From DASPKM01 sp036402175 (GTDB lineage Bacteria; Bacteroidota; Bacteroidia; Chitinophagales; Chitinophagaceae): a DNA stretch of 64,000 bases. The stretch lies in NCBI GenBank assembly GCA_036402175.1, contig DASWTK010000052.1:1-64000 (forward strand), read 5' to 3'. The position numbers and the translations under genes are program-made. The notes below the pieces were generated by a model. That model ran no database searches, was not told the DNA's origin, and was given only the letters and a program-made list of their open reading frames with translations. Below, piece by piece: positions 35,857 to 45,797 of the stretch (position 1 is the first letter of the stretch; each line of letters begins with the position of its first letter).

Positions 35857-37941
35857 TTACAGGAATTTACCCCTGTTATCCTTTATCGTTGCGTCTTTTT
35901 TCAACGCTTCAATGGCGCGGTAACTGACCGACGAGCGCTGCTGCATCAGGTAAGTATTTCTCTGTTGTTCCAAATCAGCCGCGGCGTTGGGTCTTGCAAA
36001 TACATTTTCTGTCCGGATCACGAATACACCGCTATTGCCTGCAATCGGAGAACTCACTTTTCCCTGCCAGCTTTTATTGAATGCCGCTCCAATTACTTTC
36101 AGCTCCTGCCCTACATTTGGAATCATTGGTGAAGCGAAACTTACGCTATCGGCCCGCTGTACAGCCTGACCGCCTGTTCCTGCGGCAGCTTCCAGCGTAG
36201 CCGGTTTACCTAACTTATTGATAAGCTGGGCAGCCTTTTTCTTATTGCGGATCAGTACTTCAACAATAGGACGGGCCTTTGCGGGGCTCATAATGCCCTC
36301 TTTATTGATTTCGGTAACCACACCAACCACATACTGATCGCCGATCACAAACGGCTCAGAAACATCACCCAGATCAGCCTCATAGATCCAGCGAACGAAC
36401 TGACGGTTGTTACCAAGATTGGGTATGCCCATATCAGTTGGCCTGATTTCGGGCGCAAGTATTTTCCTTAATTCAGGATTTTTCGCAACATTATCATCAA
36501 ATGCTTTCAGGTTTCTGCTTTGGCCGGAAAACTGGTTTGCCAATCCTGAGGCGCGGTTTTCTGTTTCAGTGCTCGGAATTATTTTCTTTGTGAAATAGGC
36601 AACCTTGTACGCCGGTTCAATTTTCTTCTGGTCCAGCACTTCTATATAATGATACCCGAAAGAAGTTTTTACAGTTTGTTTGTCGCCTTTATTACCATAG
36701 AATGCAACTTCCGCAAACTCTTTTGCAAGATTGCTGAATTGCAGTGAAGTGAAGTCGTATTCACCGCCCTTATCCTTACTTCCCGGATCATCGCTCACCG
36801 CAGCTGCCAATGCTCCAAAATTGGCGCCACCCGCGATTGCATTCGATATACTATCGATGCGTCTTTTAGCAACTGAATCCGGTGTCCCGTTCTGAGTACT
36901 GATTAATATATGCCGAACCTTAACCGAATCGGGCATAGATCGCTTACCTATCATTTTCGCCATTACAAGATTACCCGCGTCGAAATAAGGACCAAATACT
37001 CTGCCTTCGGGCAGGGTGCGGATGGAATCAGCATTCGGAACCTGGAGGTTTGTCTGTGTAATAAATCCATCCAAATAGGAACTTTCTGAACCATTCCTTG
37101 CAAGGAATCCCTGGAAATCGGTTGTTGAATCGAATTCGTTTCTCAGGTTCAGCATCTGCTGAACGATCGCCGATGTATCGGCCGCACTTGGAGCCGCGTT
37201 GAATGCCACATAAGCAATACCCCGGGAATCTTCCTGTTTGAATTCGTCGGGACGCGCATTAATATATTCCTTTATATCCTCATCTGTTACTTTAACGGCG
37301 CTGTCTGAAACCGAAGTATAAGGAATATTAACATATGAAATGCTGGCCAGCTGGCTGTTATCAGCAGTTGATTTCTCAACCAGCCATTTAGGAATATAAG
37401 TGGTGTTCACCAGCAGCGACATATACTTCTCCCGCTGGCGCATTGCAATAAGGCTTTGGATGAACTGGCCGTATTCTTTTGGATTTTTCTGACGGAACGA
37501 CTGAATAGCCTGTGAAGCTGCGGCAACGTCGTATTGTCCTGCCTGGTTGGTGAACTGTTGCTTCAGTTGATCAGGAGGATTGGCGCCGAAGATGATATCA
37601 TTTACTTCTTTATCGGTAATATATAAACCGAGTCCGTCATAAATATCCTTCATCAATGCTTCTTCTACCATCTGATTCCAGATATTATCCTGGAGGTTCT
37701 GACGAAGCATATCGTTCATTGCACCGCCGTACTGCTGTTCCTGTGCAGTAAGCCGGGTTTGAAAATTAATGTAATCAATCTCCTCTCCGTTTACTTTCCC
37801 CATGGTGGTAGAACGGGAATTGAACAAGCCTCCGCCTCCACCCTGAAAAGCATCCGTCACAATAAATCCGATCATTGCAAGGGCAATCGCAACAATGATC
37901 AACCAGGCCGCTTTATCGCGGATCCGCTGAATAATAGACAT
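35857..37941 (-). CDS. PpiD/SurA-like periplasmic peptidyl-prolyl isomerase
   Basis: A 694-residue protein: a membrane anchor (residues about 12-31), an N-terminal SurA/PpiD-type helical domain, a parvulin domain in the middle (VKVRHILIST ... DDPGSKDKGGEYDF ... GYHYIEV) and a long C-terminal region. It assists folding of outer-membrane and periplasmic proteins. The frame opens at 38001, but ATG 37941 (MSIIQRIRDKAAWLI) is the family start. Confidence 0.9.
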   Translation of the reverse strand: MSIIQRIRDKAAWLIIVAIALAMIGFIVTDAFQGGGGGLFNSRSTTMGKVNGEEIDYINFQTRLTAQEQQYGGAMNDMLRQNLQDNIWNQMVEEALMKDIYDGLGLYITDKEVNDIIFGANPPDQLKQQFTNQAGQYDVAAASQAIQSFRQKNPKEYGQFIQSLIAMRQREKYMSLLVNTTYIPKWLVEKSTADNSQLASISYVNIPYTSVSDSAVKVTDEDIKEYINARPDEFKQEDSRGIAYVAFNAAPSAADTSAIVQQMLNLRNEFDSTTDFQGFLARNGSESSYLDGFITQTNLQVPNADSIRTLPEGRVFGPYFDAGNLVMAKMIGKRSMPDSVKVRHILISTQNGTPDSVAKRRIDSISNAIAGGANFGALAAAVSDDPGSKDKGGEYDFTSLQFSNLAKEFAEVAFYGNKGDKQTVKTSFGYHYIEVLDQKKIEPAYKVAYFTKKIIPSTETENRASGLANQFSGQSRNLKAFDDNVAKNPELRKILAPEIRPTDMGIPNLGNNRQFVRWIYEADLGDVSEPFVIGDQYVVGVVTEINKEGIMSPAKARPIVEVLIRNKKKAAQLINKLGKPATLEAAAGTGGQAVQRADSVSFASPMIPNVGQELKVIGAAFNKSWQGKVSSPIAGNSGVFVIRTENVFARPNAAADLEQQRNTYLMQQRSSVSYRAIEALKKDATIKDNRGKFL

Positions 37942-38516
37942 AATTTTATTCCCTGTTTTTAAGCAGGCGGCAAAAATAGGGGTTAAATTGGTTATCAACA
38001 AATTGTGGAAAAGGGGCTGAAATTCAGACCTGTAGCGGATTATAGATGTGAGTTGCGGGATGAGCGGTGAAATGAAAAACTAAAATATTTGGAATAGTGC
38101 TCTTTATTGATCGTCCAAATCTTTTCTTCCACAAATACCCTGTTGGTAAAATGTTTTTCTGTGGAAAAAGCCAATAGAAAATTTCCCCAATCCGGGGAAA
38201 GGTTGAGTCAAAGTTTATCCTTCAGTCAAACTAATGACTGTTAGTGTGTCAAAGTCGGGGTTTATCAGCACTGCATCAACATCCGGAATGACCGAAAATC
38301 AAAAAAAGTTATCCAGCACTCCATTAATGCACAGAAGTTGATAAGTGTGATAAATGCAATAGGGTGGCGGAGAGTTCATGTGGAAACTCGTGGGGATACG
38401 GGTGAATATCATCTACTCTTAACTTTACCAAAAATCAGCACAATAATTTTATACCCAAATTCACAGTCGTAGTAGTAATAGCTTTCTTTTATAAAATATA
38501 TATTATTAAAAATACT
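37942..38516. other. Gene-free region with DnaA-box-like cluster: candidate oriC
   Basis: 575 bp between the divergent ppiD-like and nadA genes hold no gene. Two sites match TTTTCCACA exactly to TTWTNCACA (38004-38012 and 38160-38168, minus strand). Near matches include TTATCAACA at 37992, TCTTCCACA at 38125, a TGTGATAAA at 38346 and a TGTGGAAAC at 38379. The last 60 bp before nadA are very AT-rich (ATATATTATTAAAAATA). A replication origin would look like this, but DnaA-box calls by eye are weak evidence and dnaA is not in the window. Confidence 0.4.
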
Positions 38517-39527
38517 ATGCCAGATATCAACATTGCAATTGCGAAAAATAATATCACGCAACAAGGTTTCCTGGATGTTCCGATTGATCCTACCTTAGAC
38601 CTCTTCCACGAGATCGAACAACTGAAAAAGAAAAAAAATGCAATCATTCTTGCGCACTACTACCAGGAGCCCGATATACAGGATGTGGCAGATTACATTG
38701 GCGATAGCCTTGGACTTGCACAGCAGGCTGAAAAAACCCATGCGGATATGATCGTTTTTGCCGGTGTGCATTTCATGGCTGAAACAGCCAAGATCCTGAA
38801 TCCATCGAAGAAGGTTGTGATTCCCGACCTCAGAGCAGGATGCTCACTTTCCGATTCAGCACCACCACCACTTTTCAAAGCGTTCAAGGACAAACACCCC
38901 GATCATGTTGTTATTTCCTACATAAATTGTTCAGCAGGCATCAAAGCATTGAGCGATATTATCTGCACAAGCAGCAACGCTCCTTACATCGTGGAAAGTG
39001 TTCCGAAAGACCGGCCGATCATTTTTGCGCCTGATAAGAATCTCGGTGCGTTTCTTATCAAAAAAACCGGAAGGGAGATGCTGTTATGGAACGGAAGCTG
39101 TATGGTTCATGAAATTTTCAGCAGGGAGAAAATCACAAAACTCAAGGTCCGGCACCCTAAAGCGAAAGTGATTGCGCACCCGGAATGCGAACAACCCGTA
39201 CTTGACCTGGCAGATTTCATCGGATCCACTACCGGGCTTCTTAAGTTCACCACCGAAGACCCTTCAAATGAATTCATTGTGGCCACAGAAACCGGCATTC
39301 TTCACCAGATGCAGAAGGCGTCACCCCACAAGACCTTTATTGCGGCCCCGCCTAATAACAGCTGCGCCTGTAACGACTGTCCACACATGAAGCTGAATAC
39401 CCTGGAAAAATTATACCTGTGCATGGAATATGAGGAGCCTGAGATTACAATGGATGAACAGATCAGAATAGCGGCCAGGAAACCAATAGAAAGAATGCTT
39501 GAAATAAGTAAAAAAGCCGGATTGTAA
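38517..39527 (+). CDS. nadA: Quinolinate synthase
   Basis: A 336-residue 4Fe-4S enzyme that condenses iminoaspartate with dihydroxyacetone phosphate to quinolinate in de novo NAD synthesis. Motifs: HYYQEPDIQDVADYIGDSL, AGCSLSDSAPPPLF, and the C-terminal CACNDCPHMKLNTLEKL with cluster-ligand cysteines. nadB and nadC are not adjacent. Confidence 0.95.
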   Translation: MPDINIAIAKNNITQQGFLDVPIDPTLDLFHEIEQLKKKKNAIILAHYYQEPDIQDVADYIGDSLGLAQQAEKTHADMIVFAGVHFMAETAKILNPSKKVVIPDLRAGCSLSDSAPPPLFKAFKDKHPDHVVISYINCSAGIKALSDIICTSSNAPYIVESVPKDRPIIFAPDKNLGAFLIKKTGREMLLWNGSCMVHEIFSREKITKLKVRHPKAKVIAHPECEQPVLDLADFIGSTTGLLKFTTEDPSNEFIVATETGILHQMQKASPHKTFIAAPPNNSCACNDCPHMKLNTLEKLYLCMEYEEPEITMDEQIRIAARKPIERMLEISKKAGL

Positions 39528-39565
39528 TATTTCGTATTATCGTTAAATTTACTAAAAGTGAAAAG

Positions 39566-39576
39566 AGGAGGTGATC
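39566..39576 (+). promoter_or_regulatory. Unusually strong Shine-Dalgarno sequence
   Basis: AGGAGGTGATC is perfectly complementary over 11 bases to the 3' end of 16S rRNA and ends directly before the ATG at 39577. Genes in this window otherwise show no or only weak Shine-Dalgarno sequences, as is normal for Bacteroidota. Confidence 0.75.
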
Positions 39577-40098
39577 ATGTCTACTTTAGTAAGATTTTCT
39601 CTCGCTTGCCTGATACTATTCATAATTTCTTCAACCGCCTTCGCGCAATATAAGACCGACTGGAGATCTGATATTGATTTTATCATCCAGGAATCTGACA
39701 GTTTATCCCTTAAATCGCAAAAGACCTTCTCTCTCCTTAAACCATATCACAGGGATAAGGATATACGTGAAACATGGTATTATACAGTCAAAGATGGAAG
39801 GGTTATCATTTTCGAAATTCAGTACGTGCTCGATTCAATGGAGTTTACTGAAATATATTACATGCACAGAGGTCGCCTGATATGCATGGAACAATATGAA
39901 GCTCCTTATCTTTCTGTTTACACCGATCAATTAAAAAGCGGCGAAGCGTTTTTTTTCCTCGACGAAACCCTGAAGCAATATGTAATGACCGGTAAGCGGC
40001 GCCCTGCACCCGGATTGTGGAATTCTGAAACCGCATCGCTTTCAAAATTCAATCAACGGTTTGCAGAGCTGCAGCGCCATATCAAATACATGCGCTGA
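39577..40098 (+). CDS. Exported protein of unknown function with strong RBS
   Basis: A 173-residue protein with a signal peptide (hydrophobic run ending STAFAQ). The remainder is a beta-rich domain with charged patches. The ATG at 39577 is chosen over the GTG at 39571 because the ribosome binding site sits directly before it. It follows nadA after 49 bp. No family is recognised. Confidence 0.75.
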   Translation: MSTLVRFSLACLILFIISSTAFAQYKTDWRSDIDFIIQESDSLSLKSQKTFSLLKPYHRDKDIRETWYYTVKDGRVIIFEIQYVLDSMEFTEIYYMHRGRLICMEQYEAPYLSVYTDQLKSGEAFFFLDETLKQYVMTGKRRPAPGLWNSETASLSKFNQRFAELQRHIKYMR

Positions 40099-40142
40099 TA
40101 TTTTAACGCTTGTTACTTACCGGATCAAACAACATCAAATGA

Positions 40143-41579
40143 TCAATCCATCCCCTTTAATCCATTCTTTGCAAACCAATCATCCGGATTTATGCTCAAG
40201 GCCTTCTCGTAATATTTTTTCGCATCTGATTTGTTTCCTTTCGCAAGTGATATCTGCGCCGCTACGTTAAAAGGTCCGGATGATTTAGGGAAATCTTTTG
40301 ATGCCATTTCCAGCAATGAAAATGAGATTTCAGATTTACCGGCATCGGCAAGCATTTCCATCAACCTGATATATACCCAGACGTTGGGCACCGACTGCAT
40401 TCCATGTTTTGCAAGCAACGAAGTAAATTCGGTTTTCACCGGCTCCCATCCTTTTTCTTCAATCTGTTCGAATACGACATTTTCAAATGGTTTCTGCGGA
40501 CGATCGAACTGCCCTGTATAGATCACCTTCAGGATGTTGTTGCTTATTTCGCGTGGATTGAGCCTGTTGTTGATAAGAACTACAATGACATATTCATCTT
40601 CAACAACAATCTTAAAGTCGGTAGAAAATCCTTTTCCGCCGCCATCATGACTCACAATTTTTTTACCATAGGGATTCTCATTTTCAATCCATCCCAACGC
40701 ATATTTTCCACCGCGTCCTGCGTCGGCCACACCTGTCCAAAGTTGGTCACGAACCTCTTTGCCAAGTAATTTTCCGGAAAGCAATCCATTACCGAACCTT
40801 GTCAGGTCCCTCGCATTGCTTTGCATACCGCCATCAGAAAAGCCTGGAAATTCATCCGCCACCCCATTTTTAAAAGATTTACCGGAGAATACCAGGTAAG
40901 GAACGGCTTCTGCCGGAGCATTAAAAGTGGCGGGATAATGTATATATGAATTGGAAATGCCGGTCTTTTTGAAAATACGCTCATTCAGATTGGTCAGGTA
41001 ATCTTTCCCTGTGCGTTTTTCTATGATCCGGCCGAGTATGATAAATCCTGAATTGGAATAGTCGAAGCGCGCGCCTGGCTTTTCCATGGTCAGCGGCATG
41101 TCTTCTACCAGAGGCATTACGTCGGATAATGATTTCAATGTTGAAAGCTTGCTTTCGAACTGCGGATGCATCATGTAATTGTTGATGCCCGATGTATGAG
41201 TTAACAGATGACGTACGGTGATCAGATTTCCATTTTTAAACCAGTAATCAGGCAATATCCTGCTTAACGTATCCGCGAGTGATAACCTGCCTTCCTGCAC
41301 CAGCTGCATGATCATTACGGCGGTAAAAGTTTTACCGGTTGAAGCGATATTAAAATTGGTGTTTAACTGGTTCAGGATTTTTTTTTCTTTATCGGCATAT
41401 CCAGCGGTTCGCGCGTATAATAGTTTACCCTTTTGTGAAACCATCACCACACCCGAGAAATTTCTCTCTTTTTCATACGCGTCGATCAGTGAATCCAGTT
41501 TTTTGGTAAGTTGAACTTTCTGGCTGTGAACTGTTGCGGTGACGGCCACTAACAGGACCGCCAGTAATAATTGTTTCAT
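40143..41579 (-). CDS. Serine hydrolase (beta-lactamase family) with C-terminal TPR-like tail
   Basis: A 478-residue exported protein: signal peptide (ending TVHSQ), then a class C beta-lactamase-like domain with intact SxxK (Ser80-Lys83, ASTGKTFTA), YSN (174-176) and HDGGGKG motifs. The last 100 residues resemble TPR helices (KYYEKALSINPDDWFAKNG). It is probably a periplasmic peptidase or esterase. The frame opens at 41636, but ATG 41579 gives the signal peptide. Confidence 0.88.
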   Translation of the reverse strand: MKQLLLAVLLVAVTATVHSQKVQLTKKLDSLIDAYEKERNFSGVVMVSQKGKLLYARTAGYADKEKKILNQLNTNFNIASTGKTFTAVMIMQLVQEGRLSLADTLSRILPDYWFKNGNLITVRHLLTHTSGINNYMMHPQFESKLSTLKSLSDVMPLVEDMPLTMEKPGARFDYSNSGFIILGRIIEKRTGKDYLTNLNERIFKKTGISNSYIHYPATFNAPAEAVPYLVFSGKSFKNGVADEFPGFSDGGMQSNARDLTRFGNGLLSGKLLGKEVRDQLWTGVADAGRGGKYALGWIENENPYGKKIVSHDGGGKGFSTDFKIVVEDEYVIVVLINNRLNPREISNNILKVIYTGQFDRPQKPFENVVFEQIEEKGWEPVKTEFTSLLAKHGMQSVPNVWVYIRLMEMLADAGKSEISFSLLEMASKDFPKSSGPFNVAAQISLAKGNKSDAKKYYEKALSINPDDWFAKNGLKGMD

Positions 41580-41740
41580 GGCGCTTGTTTTATTGTTTGT
41601 AAATATCAGTGCATTAAAACTGCTCAGCAATCCCACATGCGTGTGAAATTTTGCGGAGTAAGCATTTGACGCACCGGAAAGCGGGAGGTCTCATCACATA
41701 ATCATGTGGTTTAACAAAAATCTTCCCGCAAAAGGCCGGA

Positions 41741-44700
41741 GTGCAGTTATTTTTGGTAAACCAACCCCACTTATTGGCCAGATATTTATTTTATACCATC
41801 CTCATGCTCTTCTGCGCAAGTGTTAGTGCGCAACGAAAGCAATACGTTTTCACCCACATTACGTCAAAGGAAGGGCTTGCCGCAGACCATGTTTATGGCA
41901 TATTGCAGGACAAAAAAGGTTTTATGTGGTTTGCTACGGCAAACGGGCTGCAACGATATGACGGCAAAAAAATAATTTCATTCAGACCCGCGCCCTGGGA
42001 CACCGCCTTTCTTCCACCAGGTCCCGTTTCACAAATATTGCTTGATAAAAACAACCGTTTCTGGGTCAGAATGGGCCGGCAAATCGGTCTTGTCAATACT
42101 GCTAACTTTTCTTTTACCCGAATACCGATTGATGCTCCCTCAAAAGATCTCGAACGATCGGAAGTGAAACTGTGTGAAGACGCAGATGGAAATGTTTTCC
42201 TGATGTTATCAGAGTATGGTTTCGTTGTTTATCGTGAGAAATCGGCGGCCTTTATACTGGATACTTCTGTTATCAATGCGCCCCGGAATAGCCACATAAA
42301 AACATTTCAGCAGGATCCGCTTGATGGAAACTACTGGATAGGCCATAAGAACGGGCTTGCGCTTTTTCACCGCGGCCATAAGAAACTTTATACCGCCCAA
42401 TTCAATCCAATTCAGAATCCCGTCTTGCAGGAAAAGGCTATCAATAATGCCATCACTTCATTTTTTATTGATAGCGCGGCGCGTTTATGGATCGGAAACT
42501 GGTTGTATCCTCAGAATACCGAACAATTCAGTTGTTACGACCTGAAGCGAAAGCGATTGATCAGGCACCTGAAAATTACTTCTGTCAAGGAAAAGTATCG
42601 TGAGCTGCATCAGTTTACACAGCAGCGTAATGGGAAGGTCTGGGCGTACGGACTATCGATGCTTGCTGAATACAATGAGTCGTCCGGCAACTTCAATCTT
42701 GTTTACAATGAACACCCTGATGATTTCGGAATCAAGTATAATGTTGTGCACAGCTATTTCGAGGACAGGGAACAAAATGTTTGGATCGGAACCGACCAGG
42801 GAATTTTTGTCTTTAACCCAATGGCGCAGCGCTTTACCAGCATCAGCCTGGAAGGTACCGATGCGCTGCCGTCTACGGGCGACCGGTCGCTGACATCCTT
42901 TCTTCAGCTAGGGAATGGAGATATTCTCTCCGCATCCTGGGGTCAGGGCATTCTGGCTTACGATGTCAACTTCAGACTGAAGCCAAATAACATCATTAAA
43001 AATCTTCCTGGCCAGGATAAGAATTACCTGATGGTGTGGAGCATGATTGAACACAAAGCCACCAAAAAGGTATGGATCGGCTGCCAGGCGGGCAGGCTGA
43101 TGATTTATGACCAGGAACGAAAGGAAACTGTTTACCTCAATCATCCGGTCTTTGACCTGCGCACAGTGCGCCAGTTATCGGAAGATAAGGACGGAAATAT
43201 CTGGTTTGGAACACAACATGGACGACTGATAAAATGGGATGCCGTTAAGGGAAGCAGAAATATCAATGACGGATTTGAGCTTGTTCACACCTTCACCTCA
43301 AATATTTTTAGAGTAAAACCCGACAAGGATGGGTTTATATGGGTAGGAACTTACCTGGAAGGGCTTTTTGTGCTGGACCAATCCGGAAACATCATCGCCA
43401 ATTACAATGATAAAGGCGCGACAGGCAGGACGCTCATGTCAAATGGAGCGTCTGATATATTGTTTTACAACGACAGCCTGGTGGTTGTTTGTGCTTCCGC
43501 GCTCAGTATCCTGAACAAAAGAACGGGCAACATAAAACTGATTACAGTTTACGACGGGTTACCCAGCAATACCGCCAATACAGTACAGAAAGACGAAGAC
43601 GGTAATCTCTGGATAGGGCTGATCAATGGTCTGTGCCGGTACAACGTCAAGAAGAACATCTTCACTCTTTTTTCCCAGAAAGACGGGATCGTGAGAAACG
43701 AATTTCATAATGGCAGCAGTTATGTCCTCATGGATGGACGGATGATCTTCAGCAGCCAGGAAGATTTCATTTATTTCAATCCGCAGCAAATACTTCCTTC
43801 ATCTAGTCCTCCGGATGTAAGTATTACAGACTTTAAATTATTCAACACCTATTTGCCACCCGATTCCATTCTGCAGCTCGATCGCGTAATGCTGAACCAT
43901 GATCAGAATTCAATTACCATTGAATTTGCCGCGCTGAGCTTTTTGCAGAAGGATAAAATGATCTATTACATCATGATGGAGGGCATTGATGATGACTGGA
44001 CACGTGTTGACCGGTACAACATTGCAAATTTTACACTGCTTCCTCCCGGTGATTATCTGTTTAAAGTGAAATGCGAAAACGGCGACGGCATTCCATCGAA
44101 AAATATAACCTCTTTAAAGATCCATATCCGTCCTCCGTTCTGGCGACAGGAATGGTTCATACTGCTTTGCATCTTTGCCATGGCAGGTCTTATTTACCTT
44201 GCGCACCGGATGCGCGTTCAGCAGCTCATGCAAATGGAAAAGGTGCGGGGACGGATAGCCCGTGATCTGCACGATGATATGGGCTCTACGCTCAGTACCA
44301 TCAATATCCTGAGCGAAATGGCTAAAATGAAAGTTGACAAGGACACCCAAAAAACAAGCGAATATATCAGCAAGATCAGCGACAACAGTAACCGCATGAT
44401 GGAGGCGATGGATGATATTGTATGGAGCATCAATCCAATGAACGACAGCATGCAGCGTATAACCGCCAGGATGCGTGAGTTTGCGACCGGTGTACTGGAA
44501 GCAAAGAATATGGAGGTTGTATTCAGGGTTGATGAGAAGGTGAAGGACATCAAGCTTGACATGGAAGCCCGGAGAGATTTCTTTCTCATCTTCAAAGAGG
44601 CGGTGAACAACGTAGCTAAATATTCACAGGCAAAACACGCGGTCATAGATATCAATATCCAGTCTCACAGGCTCATCATGCAAATTCAGGATGACGGCAT

Positions 44701-44842
44701 GGGCTTCGACGTTCAGCAGGCCGATAGCGGGAATGGACTCACTAACATGAAAAAAAGAGCGGAGTCGCTAAATGGCACTCTTTCAATTGAATCGGTTCAT
44801 GAATTGGGTACGAAAGTGCGACTTGAAGCACCACTGACATAA
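41741..44842 (+). CDS. Reg_prop/Y_Y_Y sensor histidine kinase
   Basis: A large (about 1030 residues) periplasmic-sensing kinase: N-terminal signal region, a two-component propeller sensor (about 35-690) with repeats of the type WFATANGLQRYDG and WIGTDQGIFVFNP, a Y_Y_Y domain, one membrane segment (about 803-822) and a kinase core. The H-box ARDLHDDMGSTLSTI puts the phosphorylated His at 844; the ATP-binding domain has EAVNNVAKYSQA and GNGLTNMKKRAESLNG. The N-terminus is uncertain: GTG 41741 is used here, but TTG 41774 gives a better signal peptide. The paired regulator follows. Confidence 0.9.
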   Translation: MQLFLVNQPHLLARYLFYTILMLFCASVSAQRKQYVFTHITSKEGLAADHVYGILQDKKGFMWFATANGLQRYDGKKIISFRPAPWDTAFLPPGPVSQILLDKNNRFWVRMGRQIGLVNTANFSFTRIPIDAPSKDLERSEVKLCEDADGNVFLMLSEYGFVVYREKSAAFILDTSVINAPRNSHIKTFQQDPLDGNYWIGHKNGLALFHRGHKKLYTAQFNPIQNPVLQEKAINNAITSFFIDSAARLWIGNWLYPQNTEQFSCYDLKRKRLIRHLKITSVKEKYRELHQFTQQRNGKVWAYGLSMLAEYNESSGNFNLVYNEHPDDFGIKYNVVHSYFEDREQNVWIGTDQGIFVFNPMAQRFTSISLEGTDALPSTGDRSLTSFLQLGNGDILSASWGQGILAYDVNFRLKPNNIIKNLPGQDKNYLMVWSMIEHKATKKVWIGCQAGRLMIYDQERKETVYLNHPVFDLRTVRQLSEDKDGNIWFGTQHGRLIKWDAVKGSRNINDGFELVHTFTSNIFRVKPDKDGFIWVGTYLEGLFVLDQSGNIIANYNDKGATGRTLMSNGASDILFYNDSLVVVCASALSILNKRTGNIKLITVYDGLPSNTANTVQKDEDGNLWIGLINGLCRYNVKKNIFTLFSQKDGIVRNEFHNGSSYVLMDGRMIFSSQEDFIYFNPQQILPSSSPPDVSITDFKLFNTYLPPDSILQLDRVMLNHDQNSITIEFAALSFLQKDKMIYYIMMEGIDDDWTRVDRYNIANFTLLPPGDYLFKVKCENGDGIPSKNITSLKIHIRPPFWRQEWFILLCIFAMAGLIYLAHRMRVQQLMQMEKVRGRIARDLHDDMGSTLSTINILSEMAKMKVDKDTQKTSEYISKISDNSNRMMEAMDDIVWSINPMNDSMQRITARMREFATGVLEAKNMEVVFRVDEKVKDIKLDMEARRDFFLIFKEAVNNVAKYSQAKHAVIDINIQSHRLIMQIQDDGMGFDVQQADSGNGLTNMKKRAESLNGTLSIESVHELGTKVRLEAPLT

Positions 44843-44850
44843 ATGTGTGA

Positions 44851-44881
44851 TTGTGGAGGTGCACTTAACGGTTTACTTTTG
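44851..44881 (+). promoter_or_regulatory. Bacteroidota promoter of the response regulator
   Basis: TTG at 44851-44853 and TACTTTTG at 44874-44881 are separated by 20 bases, close to the Bacteroidota consensus TTTG-N19-TAnnTTTG. The response regulator ATG follows after 23 bp, so the regulator can be transcribed separately from the kinase gene. Confidence 0.55.
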
Positions 44882-44904
44882 TACTTCACTTAAAATGCGA
44901 TTCC

Positions 44905-45537
44905 ATGATCAAGTTGATGCTATATGAAGATAATCCTCAGTTACGGGAAGGCCTAACGATGCTGCTGAATGGCTCAGATGGGTTTGAAGTAGTTGGCGCG
45001 TTCAAGAATTGCAATCATGTGGAGGATGAAGTGGAAGCATTTGATCCGGATGTGATTCTGATGGATATAGATATGCCTGGCACAAATGGGATTGAAGGTT
45101 TGAAACGACTTAGAAAAGTAAATTCAAGGGCCAAGGTATTAATGCTGACCGTTTTTGATGATAACAAAAATGTTTTTGAAGCCATTCGCTCAGGCGCTAA
45201 TGGATATCTGCTCAAGAAGACCCCTCCCGCCAGGCTCATTGAATATATTAATGAAGCAAACAGCGGTGGAGCTCCAATGACTTCTTCCATTGCAACACAG
45301 GTATTGAAAATGTTCACCGACCAGAATGCACAGCAGGGTGAAGATTATCATTTGTCAGATAGGGAAAAGCAAGTGCTGCAGTTGCTGGTGAATGGCTATT
45401 CTTACAAAATGATCGCCAGTGAAATGTTCATATCCATAGACACTGTCAGGTCCCACATTAAAAAGATATATGAAAAACTTCACGTCAATTCAAAGAGTGA
45501 AGCTGTTGCGAAAGCGTTTAAGGATAAGCTGATTTAG
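44905..45537 (+). CDS. NarL/LuxR family response regulator
   Basis: A 210-residue response regulator: receiver domain with the phosphorylated Asp54 (ILMDIDMPGTNG) and Lys in the KKTPP loop, then a LuxR-type helix-turn-helix (LSDREKQVLQLLVNGYSYK ... SIDTVRSHIKKIYEKL). It is almost certainly the partner of the preceding HisKA_3-type kinase. Targets are unknown; the downstream lipoprotein gene is one possibility. Confidence 0.93.
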   Translation: MIKLMLYEDNPQLREGLTMLLNGSDGFEVVGAFKNCNHVEDEVEAFDPDVILMDIDMPGTNGIEGLKRLRKVNSRAKVLMLTVFDDNKNVFEAIRSGANGYLLKKTPPARLIEYINEANSGGAPMTSSIATQVLKMFTDQNAQQGEDYHLSDREKQVLQLLVNGYSYKMIASEMFISIDTVRSHIKKIYEKLHVNSKSEAVAKAFKDKLI

Positions 45538-45557
45538 CAGTATTTACTATTGCTATA

Positions 45558-45628
45558 TTGCGGCTATCTGCTCTGAGCATGTTATACTTCAATACATGTT
45601 ATCAGAAACAGATAGCCGCAATTTTTTT
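45558..45628 (+). terminator. Terminator after response regulator
   Basis: TTGCGGCTATCTG (45558-45570) pairs perfectly with its inverse (45609-45621) around a 38-base loop that itself holds a smaller inverted GCATGT/ACATGT, followed by seven T. Confidence 0.8.
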
Positions 45629-45797
45629 GATAGTATATACTTCGGTTGCGCCTTGGCGTTAAATCTTTATTGATTTGCCTGATTTTTATAAATGTGAAAG
45701 GATTGTAAATCACATTACTGTGTGGTTGTCTTCGGTTCTGCATGCCTGTATGTTTGCATCACAATTTAAAAACATCTTAAATCTTAAATCAAACATC

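Noticed and set aside
39762..39777. Possible third parS site
   Set aside because: Only the right half (ACGTGAAACA) matches the consensus; the left half differs at several positions and it lies within a coding region.
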